This document shows positions 36,412-49,798 of a DNA stretch of 64,000 nt, piece by piece. The notes under the pieces are model-generated. The model was not told the DNA's origin. It did not search any database and was given only the letters and a program-made list of their open reading frames with translations. The stretch's first letter is position 1. Each line of letters opens with the position of its first letter. The translations under genes were made by a program, and so were the position numbers. The stretch is from Tyto alba (Eukaryota; Chordata; Aves; Strigiformes; Tytonidae): positions 10,818,501 through 10,882,500 of the forward strand of contig NW_024881278.1 of the NCBI RefSeq assembly GCF_018691265.1. The letters are read 5' to 3'.

Positions 36412-38994
36412 CTAAATGGCCACTAACCTTAAGTTCCCTAAACTTAAATTAGTTGGGAGTTCGGGACAGTGCAAACATGGAAGTATCATATATGCTCACT
36501 GATCTTCCTTGGGTATCTGGGAAAGCCTTTGAGATACCAAGGGAGAGAAAAACCCTTGGTCTGAGCCACTACAGCTGGTTTCTTTCTTATTTGTTGACAT
36601 CTGACTGGAACATGAGTAACATTAACATGAAATCACCACTGTTACTGAGCCTAGAGAGTGACTATTGCTAAGTATCCTAGAGTAATGTTACCTAAAAACA
36701 GTATGAAATGTTGATTCTGGTAGAAAAGATAGGGTCCTATGCATGGCTTCATAAGCAAATGAGGATCCTTATCTGCTACTTTCTATTAGAGTATCATAGA
36801 GATTTTAGGATCTAATCTTAGAGCTGCAATAATCAATACAAATTCCCGTTTACTATGAAGACTGTTTTAAATTAGTTCATCTGTACAGTAATGATCACTG
36901 AATATTTAAAGGAATTATTTTGTGGAATAAAGTTCTAGTTTTCTAAAATGAGAACTGCAGCACAGCTGCAGCAGATATTTTTTCAACATGTGAGTACAAC
37001 AGCAAATTTTAGACTCCTACACAAAACCTAGTCAGTGTGTTAGCATGTTATCTTTAACTGTATGCTGTCTAAAAGAAATTAATACTTTTTCCTCTTCCAT
37101 TCAAGCCTTTTAGGTAGAGATAGCAAGAGACTGTGTTCTTGATCACTTAAGTGTTTTTCTTTCCACCTCCATTCATCTGTTTCAACTGGGTGACAGCTTT
37201 TAAGCGGTTGAAAGTCTCAGTGTTCAGTAAATTCTATCTCCAAACCGCTTGGTGTAGAAATTGAACAAATATGTTTAAACTTCCCTAGAAAGGAGTCAGC
37301 CTGAGTGTCTGGACTTGTCTCTTAGAAGTGTAAGAATCACTCTTGTACAAAGTTTCCAAAGGCAAACAATGTTCAGTAGTCACCTTTCCTGTTTGCTGAG
37401 CTGAGGCTCAAATATCAAAAAGGAAAAAAGGATGCTTTTCAGATCTGGTGACTGAAGCACCTAATGTCATGGGGGGGATATATAATATGCACAGTTTTGC
37501 ATCAGTAGCTGCTATTAAATATGATTCAGAGTTCAGTTCATGAATCGGACTGTTTACAATATGAAGTAAAATAATTTTGGGGCAAGAAACAGAAGCCAAA
37601 GAACTAACTTGAATTTTGTTTCACAAGATTTAATTGTGCTAGATGGAAATGAGAGAGACTTCGTGGGTAACATCTGTGCACCTGAAAATGTAGGATGTTG
37701 AATTGTACAGAAAACCACGTGCTGTTGATTATAATAAAAGTAATGCTAATGTGCAACCTTCAGAGAATAAATTCAAATGGTCTTTAAACAGAAAGTAAAA
37801 ATAAGTAACTTCTGCCAAATAACTAAATAGTCAGCATAGCTTCAGGTATCTGTCCTAAGCATAAGAATGCTGGGACTGAGTGTGCTAAAATCCTTGTTCC
37901 TTAGTATTTCACAATGCACATTGTTTTATTACTAACTGGATACATAGCTGATGGATTTTATGTATATTTTCAGTGAATAGAACATTCCTTCCTCTTATAC
38001 ATGCTAATAATTTACAATTCTTGGTAAAGATACTATCCTGATGATAAAACTCTGAATATATCCACCACAATGGTGGTATTACAGCCAGTCCATTCTTACA
38101 GGTCAACATTTTAAAACTTCAGCATAGTTGCAGCACATTCTCCTGTTACAGATAGTGTATCAACCCTATTCTACCAGTAATTTAATAATAATAATTTCTA
38201 TGCTTTGCATTAAAATCTGAAAGCAGAAGAAAAAGAACAGGTTCTTGGCTCTTCCTCTAGAGAACTTGCAACTTGAGCATGGTTGTTGTAGGATCCACTA
38301 GGAGCTCTTAAGTGCTAATGCTAATATCTTTAAGTAAGAATTTGAAGACTAATTAGAGAAGAAGAATAAATGTAGTATCAAAGATATTTGAGGCTATCAT
38401 GTAGAAAATACAAATCTATTTTTCTGTTAAAGTGTAAAGATCAAATTGTGATGTTGGCATGTTTGTCAGGTGTACAGTGATTTGAGAGATTGACCACATG
38501 CTTAATTTCTGAAAAGGTAATTTACTTTCATGGTTAACCCCTTAGAGACTGTACTAAGTATTTCCAACATACACGTGGTAAGAATGTTCATAATGACATA
38601 GAATAAAAATACCCTTGTTAAGAAGCTTTCAAGTACAAAAAATCTAAAAATGCAAATTAATCAGCACAGCATTTTACCATACGGGATGTATAAGTACAAG
38701 ATGAAAGAGAAAGTGTTTCTGATGACTGTAGGTTAGCTAGTAAATTTGCATGCATTAGTATCTCTACACTTGCAACTTAAAGTCAAACCTGTTACAGTTT
38801 GTGAGTCACTTCTAGGTAAGACATACATATCTAAAACTTTCCGATTTCCAGTGTAAAGTCTCTGCTGATTTTCCTGATGTTAGATAAGCACCCTGTCAGA
38901 AGGCTTAGGCCAAAGTAACAGCTTGCAAAATTGTCACAACCATTCATTAAAGCATTATTAGCAAGTTATTCTTTGGTCATTTACTACATTGTTG

Positions 38995-39021
38995 CCTTCC
39001 AACAGTAGTGCTGTTGGAAGG
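38995..39021. repeat. Perfect 11-bp inverted repeat with 5-nt loop
   Basis: The left arm ccttccaacag and right arm ctgttggaagg are exact reverse complements around the loop tagtg. It does not extend further and is not followed by a T-run. Confidence 0.9.
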
Positions 39022-40117
39022 TCCTTAAAAGATGCAGTCAGATATGGCTTAGTTGCATTGACTAGATTAGTATTGGCTTGCTCTTTGGAAATGCAGGTTC
39101 TTGCTTGTGTTTGCCTATGGTGTAACTTTGAAAGAAATAAAGGTCTTGTTTTGAATCCTTTGCCCCTAATGTTTTATTTCATTTGGGTAGTAAAGAGGAT
39201 AGCCTTGAGCTGAAGAGACTTGGTGCATTGCAAAGTGGTGCTTCAAGCTGAAGTTTCTGCTAGTGAAATGTATGCAATACTTTCAAAAGTGGAGAAATGC
39301 ATGTAACAGTGATGGCTAGGTAGTTTTTAATTTGTTCTGGAAATGTGGACTTTAGTTTTAGCAGAACTCTTTATGCTTTACAGCAACCACAACATGAGAT
39401 TGCTACTGCATGTGACGTGTATAGGGAGACAACTTGATGTTGTGGAATCACACTAAGGTGTGACCTGCAGGGTACTGGTCAGCTGAATTTACCTGCACTT
39501 TTACCAGATTCTAGAAGAATGCAAGATTTTTATAGTATGAAAAATTATTGTTGTTTTTACCTTTGTAAACATTAAGTAGACTTTTTTTCTCAAAGATGCA
39601 TAAAAATTCTTCCATTTATATTTCTATAATAACTACTACAGCTTTAAAGTGTTCTGTTTTGGTTTTCCTTAATTGACATAAGTGTGTGTTCTGAATTGAA
39701 ACACCCAAGCAAATGCAGAGAATTGACTTGTATACATTGCAGGCACTAGCCAAATAAAAGTATCTGCCAGAGAATTCAGACCAAACCATCTCAGTATTAT
39801 GTGGTTTAAGGAAAACTTGTCAATGTCAGACATGTATAATCTCCTCTTCCTCCCAAATCTTCAAGAAAACAAAATCTCATACATGCAAATTTCCTTATGA
39901 AGCTCTTTCTGTGTTAAGTAAATCAATTGCATTAGTGTTTCAATTCAAGAGATGGGACATGATCTTGCACCATGTCTCATCAGACCAGAGTAATTGGAAG
40001 CAATGACAAGTGGAAGTGACAACTCCTGCCAGACCACAAAAATACAGTAGTGCTGTAACCCAGTAACAAGGACAATAATGTGTCATGCTTGTTGTTTGGG
40101 TTGTGTTTTGTGTTTTG

Positions 40118-40143
<26 letters not shown>
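40118..40143. repeat. T26 homopolymer
   Basis: Twenty-six uninterrupted T residues preceded by GT-rich sequence (40089-40117). It could be a minus-strand A-tail, but no retrocopy is recognisable. Confidence 0.95.
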
Positions 40144-40148
<5 letters not shown>

Positions 40149-40914
40149 GTTTATCTCTGGTTTGATACAGAGTAAAAGTGGTATTAAATGCTAACTGAGC
40201 AGATTAATGTCTGATATTGATGTAAGTTGAAGCAGCCTGTTTTTGAGAACTAAGACTGGCTTTGCCTTCTAGGCTTGTGCTTTCATTGTCTTCACGGGGT
40301 TGGCACTGGTACTTAATAGGTTTAACAGTTCTATTCACACTGAGAAGGGAAGACTAATATTATAGCATCTTGTGTCACAGCACCTTGTAAGTCACCATGT
40401 TATGATAAACGCATGCAGCATGCTCTTTGTGACTGTAAACTAATAAAATCAAGACAAAAGATTTAAGAAAAAAAAAAAAGCCTTGGGATTATGGTTGCTA
40501 CTGGGTGGTAAAAACATAAGCAAATTTATTTCTTAAAGTTTTAAGTAGCTGTAGTGGGTCTATTAGAAGTCAGCAGTACCTTCTTGAAAGAAGGTGTAAG
40601 GCTGGAGGGAAATAGGAGAGAGACAAAATGAAGTACCCTTATGTAATAGTACATTGTGTCTGAATTAGGAACAGTGAAGTCAAGTGGTGCAGGAATGCCA
40701 AGTGAGAATAAAGACCCTGCTGGTTTTAGCCATACAGGGGATAAGATGTTTTATATTTATCTTGGGATATTATGAAATCATGTATTTGTTCTATGTCATG
40801 AATGTTGTTATTGTTTGTCTTGTTGGAGTACACAGAAACCCTGTTAATAGATTATGAACCCCTTTTGTGCCATGCATAAATATAAGTTTCAACATTTTTG
40901 AGGTAGAGACTTTA

Positions 40915-41209
40915 TTCTCTTTTACTTTTTACAAGGGCATGTAGTGGTATGACAAGCAGTAATGGCTTTAAACTGAAAGAGGTTAGATTTAAATTAGATG
41001 TAGGGAGGTTCTTTACTGTAAGGGTGGTGAGACACTGGCAGAAGTTGCCCGGAGAAGGTGTGGCTGCCCCCTCCCTGGAAGGGTCCAAGCCCAGGCTGGA
41101 CAGGGCTTTGAGTAACCTGGGCTGGTGGAAGGTGTCCCTGCCCATGGCAGAGGGTTGGAACTGGTTGATCTTTAAGGTCCCTTCCAACCTAAACCGTTCT
41201 TTGATTCAA
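40915..41209 (+). mobile_element. CR1 LINE tail, plus strand
   Basis: It carries 'acaagggcatgtagtgg', 'ctttaaactgaaagaggtt', 'ctccctggaagggtcc', 'ggtgtccctgcccatggca' and the 3' end 'ccttccaacctaaaccgttctttgattc'. Only the last 300 bases or so of CR1 are present. The end carries one degraded copy of the CR1 terminal 8-base repeat. Confidence 0.94.
40949..41190 (+). pseudogene. CR1 ORF2 C-terminal remnant
   Basis: The open frame inside the CR1 tail has pieces 'NGFKLKEVRFKLDVGRFF', 'VRVVRHWQKLPGEGV', 'APSLEGSKPRLDRALS' and 'WWKVSLPMA'. These are the C-terminal end of the CR1 ORF2 protein. No catalytic domain remains. The frame then runs past the element to a stop at 41221. Confidence 0.75.
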
Positions 41210-44200
41210 TTTTATGTATGATAGAAAACAAATAAATGGGAAGAGCTTATCAGTATATGAAGCTGTACTCTTAGTACCCTGCATAAACATTGTCAACTTT
41301 AGGTCTGATTTTGTAGATGAGTTGCTTGGAATGTTATGAACATCTCTTGATGAGAATGAAGATGGTAAAATAAGTTTTGGCAAATCTTGTAGATGATGTC
41401 AAAACAGATTCCCATTTTCTGTTCTTCTGTAAATTATGGAATTATTTTGTGCATGCATCGCTGTAAAGCAGAATTATCTAAGGAGAATATGAAGATGGTG
41501 GTTATGTAAAGGCCTTCTTAAACAAAAATGTCAGTAGTGGAGAATGTAAATATGGTACTGAAAGCTGTTTAGTGGGCAGGTCAGAAACAGTGGTCTCAAA
41601 GGGATGGTTCATACCACAAGGTATTTCAATTTTGGAACAAACAGCTGCTTTTTTGAATGTGTTTTTTTATATTTACCAAAAAAATAAAAAAAAGGCATTT
41701 CAAATGTTACGTTAAGAGGATAACCTTTTTGACAGGAAACTGGATTTATGGTAAGTGGATGACATTCATCAAACCTCTGAAAGGAAGCTTGTGATTCAGA
41801 GACAAGTTGATGAAAGAAATGTGTGAAGCTGAAAACCATACAAATAGATTTATTGTGGAAACACTTCCTCCTTGTTCTTTACTGAGTTTTCTTTTATCAA
41901 TGGTGGTTGTCCTTGTTGCTTTCCAACTCTTGCAACCTTCTCAATATGTTTTGGACAAAAAAATTGTTTATCAACTTCCTAATTATTTTTTTTTAATTAG
42001 ACCATACTCTGAGCACTGAATGTGCAGCTGAAAAGGATGAAAAGATGCCATTCCCGCTATGAATGTGTTTTTTGTGTGTGTTTTTTTTTTTAATTGGTAT
42101 TGTTTTGATTTTCTAAGATCAGAAAGGTCAGGGTTATTCAGTTTCCACTTGGTCTCCTTTTGTGAACAAGTAAGCCACATTTCAAACACGCTACAAAGTC
42201 TGGATCTGAAGAGAACAACAGAATTCCAGCACATTATTCTGACTTGACTGCACCAATTACAGGACAGGCGTGAACAAAAGGCAGTAATGCTCTTGGGAAG
42301 GAGGCATCCCCATATGGATGTGCTTTGCTGACTTTACAGTCATCTTTAAGTGATCAGGAACTGTTATGTTTCTATATACAAGCCTAGAAAGGACAATTTA
42401 AAGAAAATGGATGTTACCACCTCTTATTGTTGGGATTTAATTACAAGTCGATTAAAGGCTCTGGGAGACCTAGAGTATGTGAATGATATCCCTAACAGGA
42501 AAGGAATGGGTATGTTTTGTTATGGGTATGTTTCATGGTTAGAGGGTTTTTGAGTGGTGAAGGGGGTTAGGAGTGTTATAGGTATTTATAAGCCAGCTGT
42601 TAAGTGAATATAGGTTTGTCAAACAGTCCTAACTGTTCACTGAACTTTTGGTGTCTTTGGTAACCAGGTGCATTTGTTGCTCCTGAGTTGAGTTATGTCA
42701 GTGTGCAGTTATAAGAAAACAGATTCATTTGTAGCAAAGGTTCTTAAATCCCATCGTTTTATTGTAAATAGAGTTCACATAGCAACTGAGACACTGTCAT
42801 CTTAATTTTTACTTAAAGAGTTAACCTTAGCATAAAATGGACAGGGAACAATGACACTCAATCTACATATGCAAAAAGAAAAAAATTATATCTAACTTGA
42901 ACATACACTGTGAAAAGTATGTAACAGATGTTACAGTTAAATTAATGTATATTTAATTTTTTCCACCATCATTTCTTAAACATTCACTTACAGTAATTTT
43001 TTTTTTTTGTAAAGCATTGAATTATTTTGGCTTTGGGGAATTTATCCAGCCTTCTCTATTACTCCGTAATTTTAGCTATTGGAGCAAGGATATTTCTTAT
43101 ATTAATAGTTAAACTAGAAAAGCAATAGTCTATCAAAGTTATTTCTGCTAATTACAATATCTGAATTCTTTTAAGAATGATGTTTACTTCTTGTTTTACT
43201 GTTACAGTGTAGAAAGGTTAATTTATAAGAAAAAATATTATAACAAGTTAAAAAGGGGAGGAAACACCCCACAACCAAAATGAATTTAGAATTTCAGAAT
43301 TTTTATGAAAGAAATTGTCTGGTAGTTTTTTATTTTTTTTAGTAGACACATGTTAGTTTAAGTGAAAAACAGATTGTCATACAGTACCTCTGTAATTAGA
43401 CTTCCATGTTATCTATTATTTCAACTACTGCTACAGATTTCTTTTTTTTAAGCACTCTGCTGGAAGAAAATTCTGCTGTGATTTCAGATTAAGGCATGTA
43501 GTTTGCAGATACTCATAAGAGTATAGATCAATCTGCAGCCATTCATGGAAGAAATGGTGCATGAGCAATACAAATTCACAGATGACCTCTGAAGAGAAAA
43601 TTACTTTCCTGCTGGAAAATGAAAGCAAGGGGAAAGAAACATGGTTGAGGCATATGAGGTTGAGCCTTGCCCTTCCAATACATATAATTTTGTCATTTAT
43701 CATTAAGGCTCTAAACTTCTCAAAATTACTTCTTCATTACATATTTTAACCCTCTTCTCCCTGCCTCCAAAAATGTTTAAGTGCAAATTTATTTTTGTGT
43801 AGTGTTTCATCTTTTAAGTGAATTAGTTTTCAATTTTTTTTTTTTGTGCTTTATATGGCCCTGGAATAATAATGTAATTTGCATAAAAGCAAAACTGCAG
43901 CTGTAGACAAAAGTAATAGAAAACTAGTGTTATGATGCAATATGACTTTTTTTTTTTTTCTTCTCCCTCCAACAATTTGGACTGCATTGGGGTCTTTGAG
44001 TCAGCTGAGACACAGAGGGAACCAGTCAAGTGTGCAGCATGGCCACCATTCCCAAGAGTTGTTTTCAGTCTATTTTCTAATCAATAAGTTTCAAGGAGAA
44101 AAAAAAAAAAAAGACAGTACTGATGATAGTGCCTTCGCTGCAGTAAAGCAGAAAGGATGGAATATTTCCACGGTGAATGATAATTCACACATTGCTGAGC

Positions 44201-47200
44201 AATGAAAACGAATTAAGGCAAATTCAGTAACTTCATTTTAAAAGTAACTGTGAGCTTTAATTGTCATAAATTCAGAACTAATTAAAAACATGTTGACAAA
44301 AATTGGACAAACAGCTTGTCATTTTCAAATCTAAGTGAAATGCAAAGTGCAGAGAATAAATTACCAGATCTGAATTCAGTTCTTAAGTTTTGTGCACTTG
44401 CTACATGTAGGGTATCTTGGGATTTTCAGGGAAATTAGAAAAAAAAAAAACAACAAACCAAAACAGTAGAAAAAACACTCTTTTCACATGACTAATATTT
44501 TACAGATAAGCTCTGGACTTGGTGTCTAAACTTTGAGATCTGAAAATCTTTCTCAGCAACTGGGTCTAGGTGGGTGATTCAGTCCTATCTTAACTCCACG
44601 TTGGGTGAGAACTAGGCATGTAGTTTCCTGTCCTCCCTCACAGTGTGTAAGGAGGAAATAAATCTGGGGACATGGACTGCAATGTGTAGCTCCAGGAGGT
44701 CCAGATGGGTCCCAAGTCTGGATTATTAAGTAAATAGAACCACATGATGTGCTGTGGTGTGTAACTGCCCCCTCAGTATGTTCCCATCTGCTCTGATAAT
44801 AAGTAGGTATAATGTAATGTAAAAGGAAATACTAAAATCCCCAGAGGTTAACTGGGATTTCAGGATTGATAATTATCAAAATGTATCTTCATATGTCAGT
44901 TAAATTAACATAGTTCTTGAATGTAAGAATGGTATTCTTTCAGGGAAGATGGTGGATAAATCTACTTCGTGTCTTCAGAATATTATCATATAAAAGCTTG
45001 TATGTGCAAGGTTGTGCTACAATTATCATATGATGGAATGTCCTTGCAGTTAGTATTTCACATTTATGCTCAATAAGAAGATAAATTCAGTTGTAATATC
45101 CAAAAGCAAGCTCTGCACTGGTGTGCACATACTTTTAAAGCATGACACAGATGACTAACTGCAGAATTCAGAAGTGTGATTAGGCATTTTGCTTAGGTGA
45201 GGTGGCATGCTTGTGTGTCACTATATACTGCCAGCACTGGACATCACTGCCATACAAATCTTAATGATCTTGAAACTAGGACCGAAAATACAAAGGACCT
45301 TAAAGTATAGGCTAAAATGAACATATTCACACAAATCCAGGCTTATGACAATATCCTAGATGTCTTTTAAAATACAACCCTAAAATAATTAGCAGAGTGC
45401 TCTAGAGTCCGTCCTAATATAAGGTATGAATTTTCAAGGCATTGACTGATAGGATATAGCATAGAAGTATGATTATTTTGCCCTTTTAAAAAGACTCGGT
45501 GACAAGCATGCTAGTGTGGGATTTTGTTCTCTGAGCCAATTACTTGTTTATAATTGAAATTTCCTGAATGACTTTACAGGCTTTGGCATCCTGGGGTGTG
45601 AGACTTTTGGAAAATGAATGAGAACTATATATACAGCTAGTATAAAGACAGAGGAATAAAAGCATGTGTAGCGGAGGACTGAGTAAGGCTGTTCATGCCT
45701 CCTTTGCTAGTTAAAGGTCTAGGTAAATTTTGGAGTACGTTGAAATGTCTAACTAAATTCCAGCCTGTTTTTCTTCTACAGATTGAATTGCTTGACTACT
45801 GTCCTGAGTAGAGTAGAATACCACATTGTATCAGCTATGAGGAATGGTTAAGAATTTAGTTCATTAAGATACCAGTTATGCTGAATTTCACAACCTCTTA
45901 TGAAGGATGGCATCCCTAGCCCTAGGACTGCCAATGAAAGTCTGGGGTTTGGTTCCAGGAATTAAGTGAGTATAATACTGTTCAATAGAACTATTTGAAT
46001 TGGGTTATAGCTAATACAGAAATGTACTAATACTCTAGTACACTTTACAAGATGAAATTAGAACTATGTATTTACATGTTTGAGATGATACAATTGGGAA
46101 AAGAAAGATTCAACTCAGGTTTTTGTGAATAAATGATACAAAATTTACTTCTTGCAGCCAGGATAATTAATTTATTTTTTTGAACAGTAGTTTCACTGAA
46201 GTTTAGTTTGCATTTCTCTCTGTTCTACTCATTTTAGCTCATGAATTGAAAAACATTAAGCTCATATCCAAATAGTCTAACTTGAGCTTCTCTTTCTCTA
46301 GAATCATATGTGGTTATATGATGGTTTACAGACTTTAAGTAATGATGGCTAGTTGTCTGTGGAATCTGTATATTGACATACATGCAACAACTGTAAGGTA
46401 GGGATGTATTTTCTCACACAATAACATAGCTGTTTGGATTTTTTTTGATAACTTGCTGCATTAAGTTGTCAGACTCAAGGGCAGGATATCAACCGAGTTG
46501 CTTAATCTGAGATATAATGAATACTTCAGTAATCTTTTTCATGACAGCAAAATGCTTAACAGAAAATATAGTGTAGCAAGGTTCATACAATAACACATTT
46601 TCCCAGTATTCTGTTGCGTTTATGTAACTTGGAGTAATTGACCTTTACTTAATGAACCTCTCTGTGGTGCACCTTACTGTAAAACTAATCAAGACAGACT
46701 TTAACATTTGTTCATAATAATCAACAATGAATTTTAGTTCTGTGTATTTAAAATAGCTATACAAGACTTTCCAATACCTCTTACTAACTGTACCTTGTAT
46801 ATACTTGTGAAATTCTTTGTTAGCAAGTCTTTAGTGACTTTTCTGTTACCATGGTAACTTTGAACTCTCTTTAGCTGTGGAAAAAGCATAAATATTTTTT
46901 GCATATCAAGAGTAAAAAAAAGGTGTGTGTGTTTTTGATCAAGAAGAAAAAACAACCATAGGTTTTTAAGGAAGTTATAACAGATGAGCTTGCATGTTCT
47001 AAAAAGGATATTTCAGAATGCTTTGGATTTTTTTTTTTTTTACTTAGGTAACTAAAATCACTAAAATGGGGAAAAGCAACTGATTTGATTAAAATACATT
47101 AAGAAAGTCTTCCATGTTTATAAACTATATATAAGTAAATAACTATATTTGTGTATATATATTCATGTATATACAAATGGGAATTACATTGTATTCATAT

Positions 47201-49713
47201 AGTAAATTAAACTGTAAAGGTTCTGTAAACTACAGAGATTATCCTTATAGTGTGATCCAGGTCAGATTTTGAAGAATTTAAGGAAAAAATAAAATAATTA
47301 AATAAAATAAACCAGGTTTGTATTAGAGCTGTGCTTTAATAAGCCTCTTATTTTCATGTGAGGGCTATGCTGCCTCTATCCTGGGCAGACTGATAAGAAT
47401 AAGGTTTGAGTAGAGTAGTAATGTGTAAGAATCCTTTGAAAGGGGTCTTACTCTGGGGAAATGTTAAAAGCAATATGGGAAACAAAATATTTTTGTGACC
47501 ACATTGCTTAAAAATAATGCAAAAACTATACTTGAGCTATCTATGCTCTTTAACATCTTCTCATATTGAAAGCTTTTAGACCAATTTATTTCCATCAACT
47601 TCAGAAAATATTGATAAAAGTATTCCTTTATAATTTTTTTCTTTTCAGAACATAAAGATTTATATCTGGTAATTATGAAATTCTTTGTGATGGTTATCAA
47701 AGCAATATGATAGTAAGCAATTAAAATGTATAATCAGAAATGAGTACAGGACAAAATCTCTGGCTTGCTTGGCAGTAATAATGTCTGAAATCTTGACTTA
47801 ATTCCTGCTTGCCTCTATATTAAACATTTTTTAACTTTCCATTGATGAAAGTCACATTGTTTCCAATTAACACAGGTGCTTTTGTGCTACTTCAATAGAA
47901 AACACTCTGGTGTAGCAAACCAAGGAAAAGTAAGACTACATAAGCTACCTCCCAGTTCCATTGCTTAAAAAAAGGCTTGTGTAGTCAGCAAAGCACCACT
48001 GGTTTTACCAATGTCTGACAAGTTCATCCCATCAAAGTTCTTTTCTTTTTCTCTTCTGAACTATCTAAACTTCAGTTTCATCTTTTTTAATCATTTTGCT
48101 AAAGGAAAAAAAGGATATTATTGGTGGAGTCTGGGGATAGTTTAAAAAAAAAATAGGCATTTTTTCTAGATGAATGATACAAAACTGGGGCTAGCAATTT
48201 GAGGGATGGCCGATCAGACACTGTTGTACTGTGTATCAGGAAAAAAGACCAAACCTCAATTTCCAGTAATTGGTATTTCTTCCAGTGCTGGTTCTTTAAA
48301 CCACCAAGATTTAGGAAATTCCTTCTCTTTAACAATAAGCCATCTCTATTCCAAATGCACCATTTTTAGGGTTGGATATTCTTGTTCTAATTTCTAATAT
48401 CATGTGGATAGTACCAAATCCTGTCCTGCAGTAGAAAATTGTTTGGTTAGGTGGTTGTTTTCTTTTGTTTTTCTTCAAAATGTTATCCTATAACAGTATA
48501 TATATCTGCATAAGATATGAAGTCCTAACAAGTATAATGACAATCCTTGTGTAATAAATACCAGTCTTGCTTCAAAAGGCTGGAATTTGGGGTGATAATG
48601 TTTGACCAAGGCACAAGTTTTTGGTCCTACAGGCAACTACATTTTCAAAATTTTTCTCAGGAACTACTTTTCTACTTGAGGAAAAAACTCTGAAGGTATG
48701 ATTAGATTTTAAGAATGTTCTATTTAGTGCACAGCCATTAGTTAATCTGCCTAAATATTAGTAGACAAAATACTTAGATGCAGCTAATGCCCGCATCTCA
48801 CTTCAGAGTAGATTGTATTAACTTATGGGATATAATAAATCCACTGGGCCCAATGCTTGAATTAACATAATAATTAAAGTTTCAGCACATTGTTGTAGGT
48901 CACAGTAAAAAAAATGTTTAATCTTTCTGCATTCATCTGTGTACATTCAAGGCATTGGGAGGTCTACAGAGACTGAATTAAATTTAAGTGTATCAGAAAT
49001 GAGCAGAGTGTTTTAAAAAAAATGTGAAAAAGATTTAGCTTTGTTGGGAGCTGTTCATAATTGGTTTTGTTCTAACAATAAAAGATACAGCAGAATTGGG
49101 TCACTACTCAAGTTACAGCTCATTTAATGAGAGAAAGCTGTAGGTGTATAGGAGCCAAAAGACAATTATCCTGCATCTGCCCATTTAGAGATTTGGGGTT
49201 TGGTTCATTGTTCGTTGTCTATGGTCAGCTGTGACTATAGGAAAAAACATCCGAAGTGCTGGACTGGAATGAACGAGTGTGGGATCTAGTAGGTCAGGTG
49301 GAAGTTACTCCATTATAGGGGTTGATACATTACAAAATGACTAGAGTGCTAAGAGAATGAAAGCATACTTTTCCAAACATAATGTCAGACTTCAAAAATT
49401 GAAAATGTTAAGAGGATGATTTAATGTCATTTTATGAGTCTTGAGTGAAACCAAGGAACGTTCAAAATTATCTTGTCCTAACACTACTCACTTGCCAGGA
49501 AAAAATATCTAGATGATGATTATTGCATCATCAGAAAGGGGCAAAGATCCAACTTCTCCTGAAAACATTTTGGGAAATCCAGGATAAATTTCTGATTTTC
49601 AATAGAATCTTCAGCAGTAGTTTTTCTTTCTTCTGAAACAGTTCTTTGCTGTTACAGGGGTAAACGGATTTAGTCATTTAATGGGTCATTTACTTTGATA
49701 GGCAACCACTTGA

Positions 49714-49798
49714 CAAAAAAAACCAAAAAAACAAACAAACAAAAAAAAAACAAACAAAAAACAGCAACAACAAAAAAAACAACAACAAAAAAACCCCC
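49714..49798. repeat. A-rich (AAAC)n/(CAA)n simple repeat
   Basis: A-runs alternate with AAAC and CAA units and end in an A7-C5 junction (49787-49798). Translation of the minus strand gives a meaningless F- and V-rich run. Confidence 0.93.

Larger units (their letters stand above)
36412..40914. other. Non-coding unique DNA
   Basis: No gene or transposon is recognised. Notable items are a perfect hairpin at 38995-39021 and a T26 run at 40118-40143. Open frames up to 74 codons show no motif. Confidence 0.5.
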
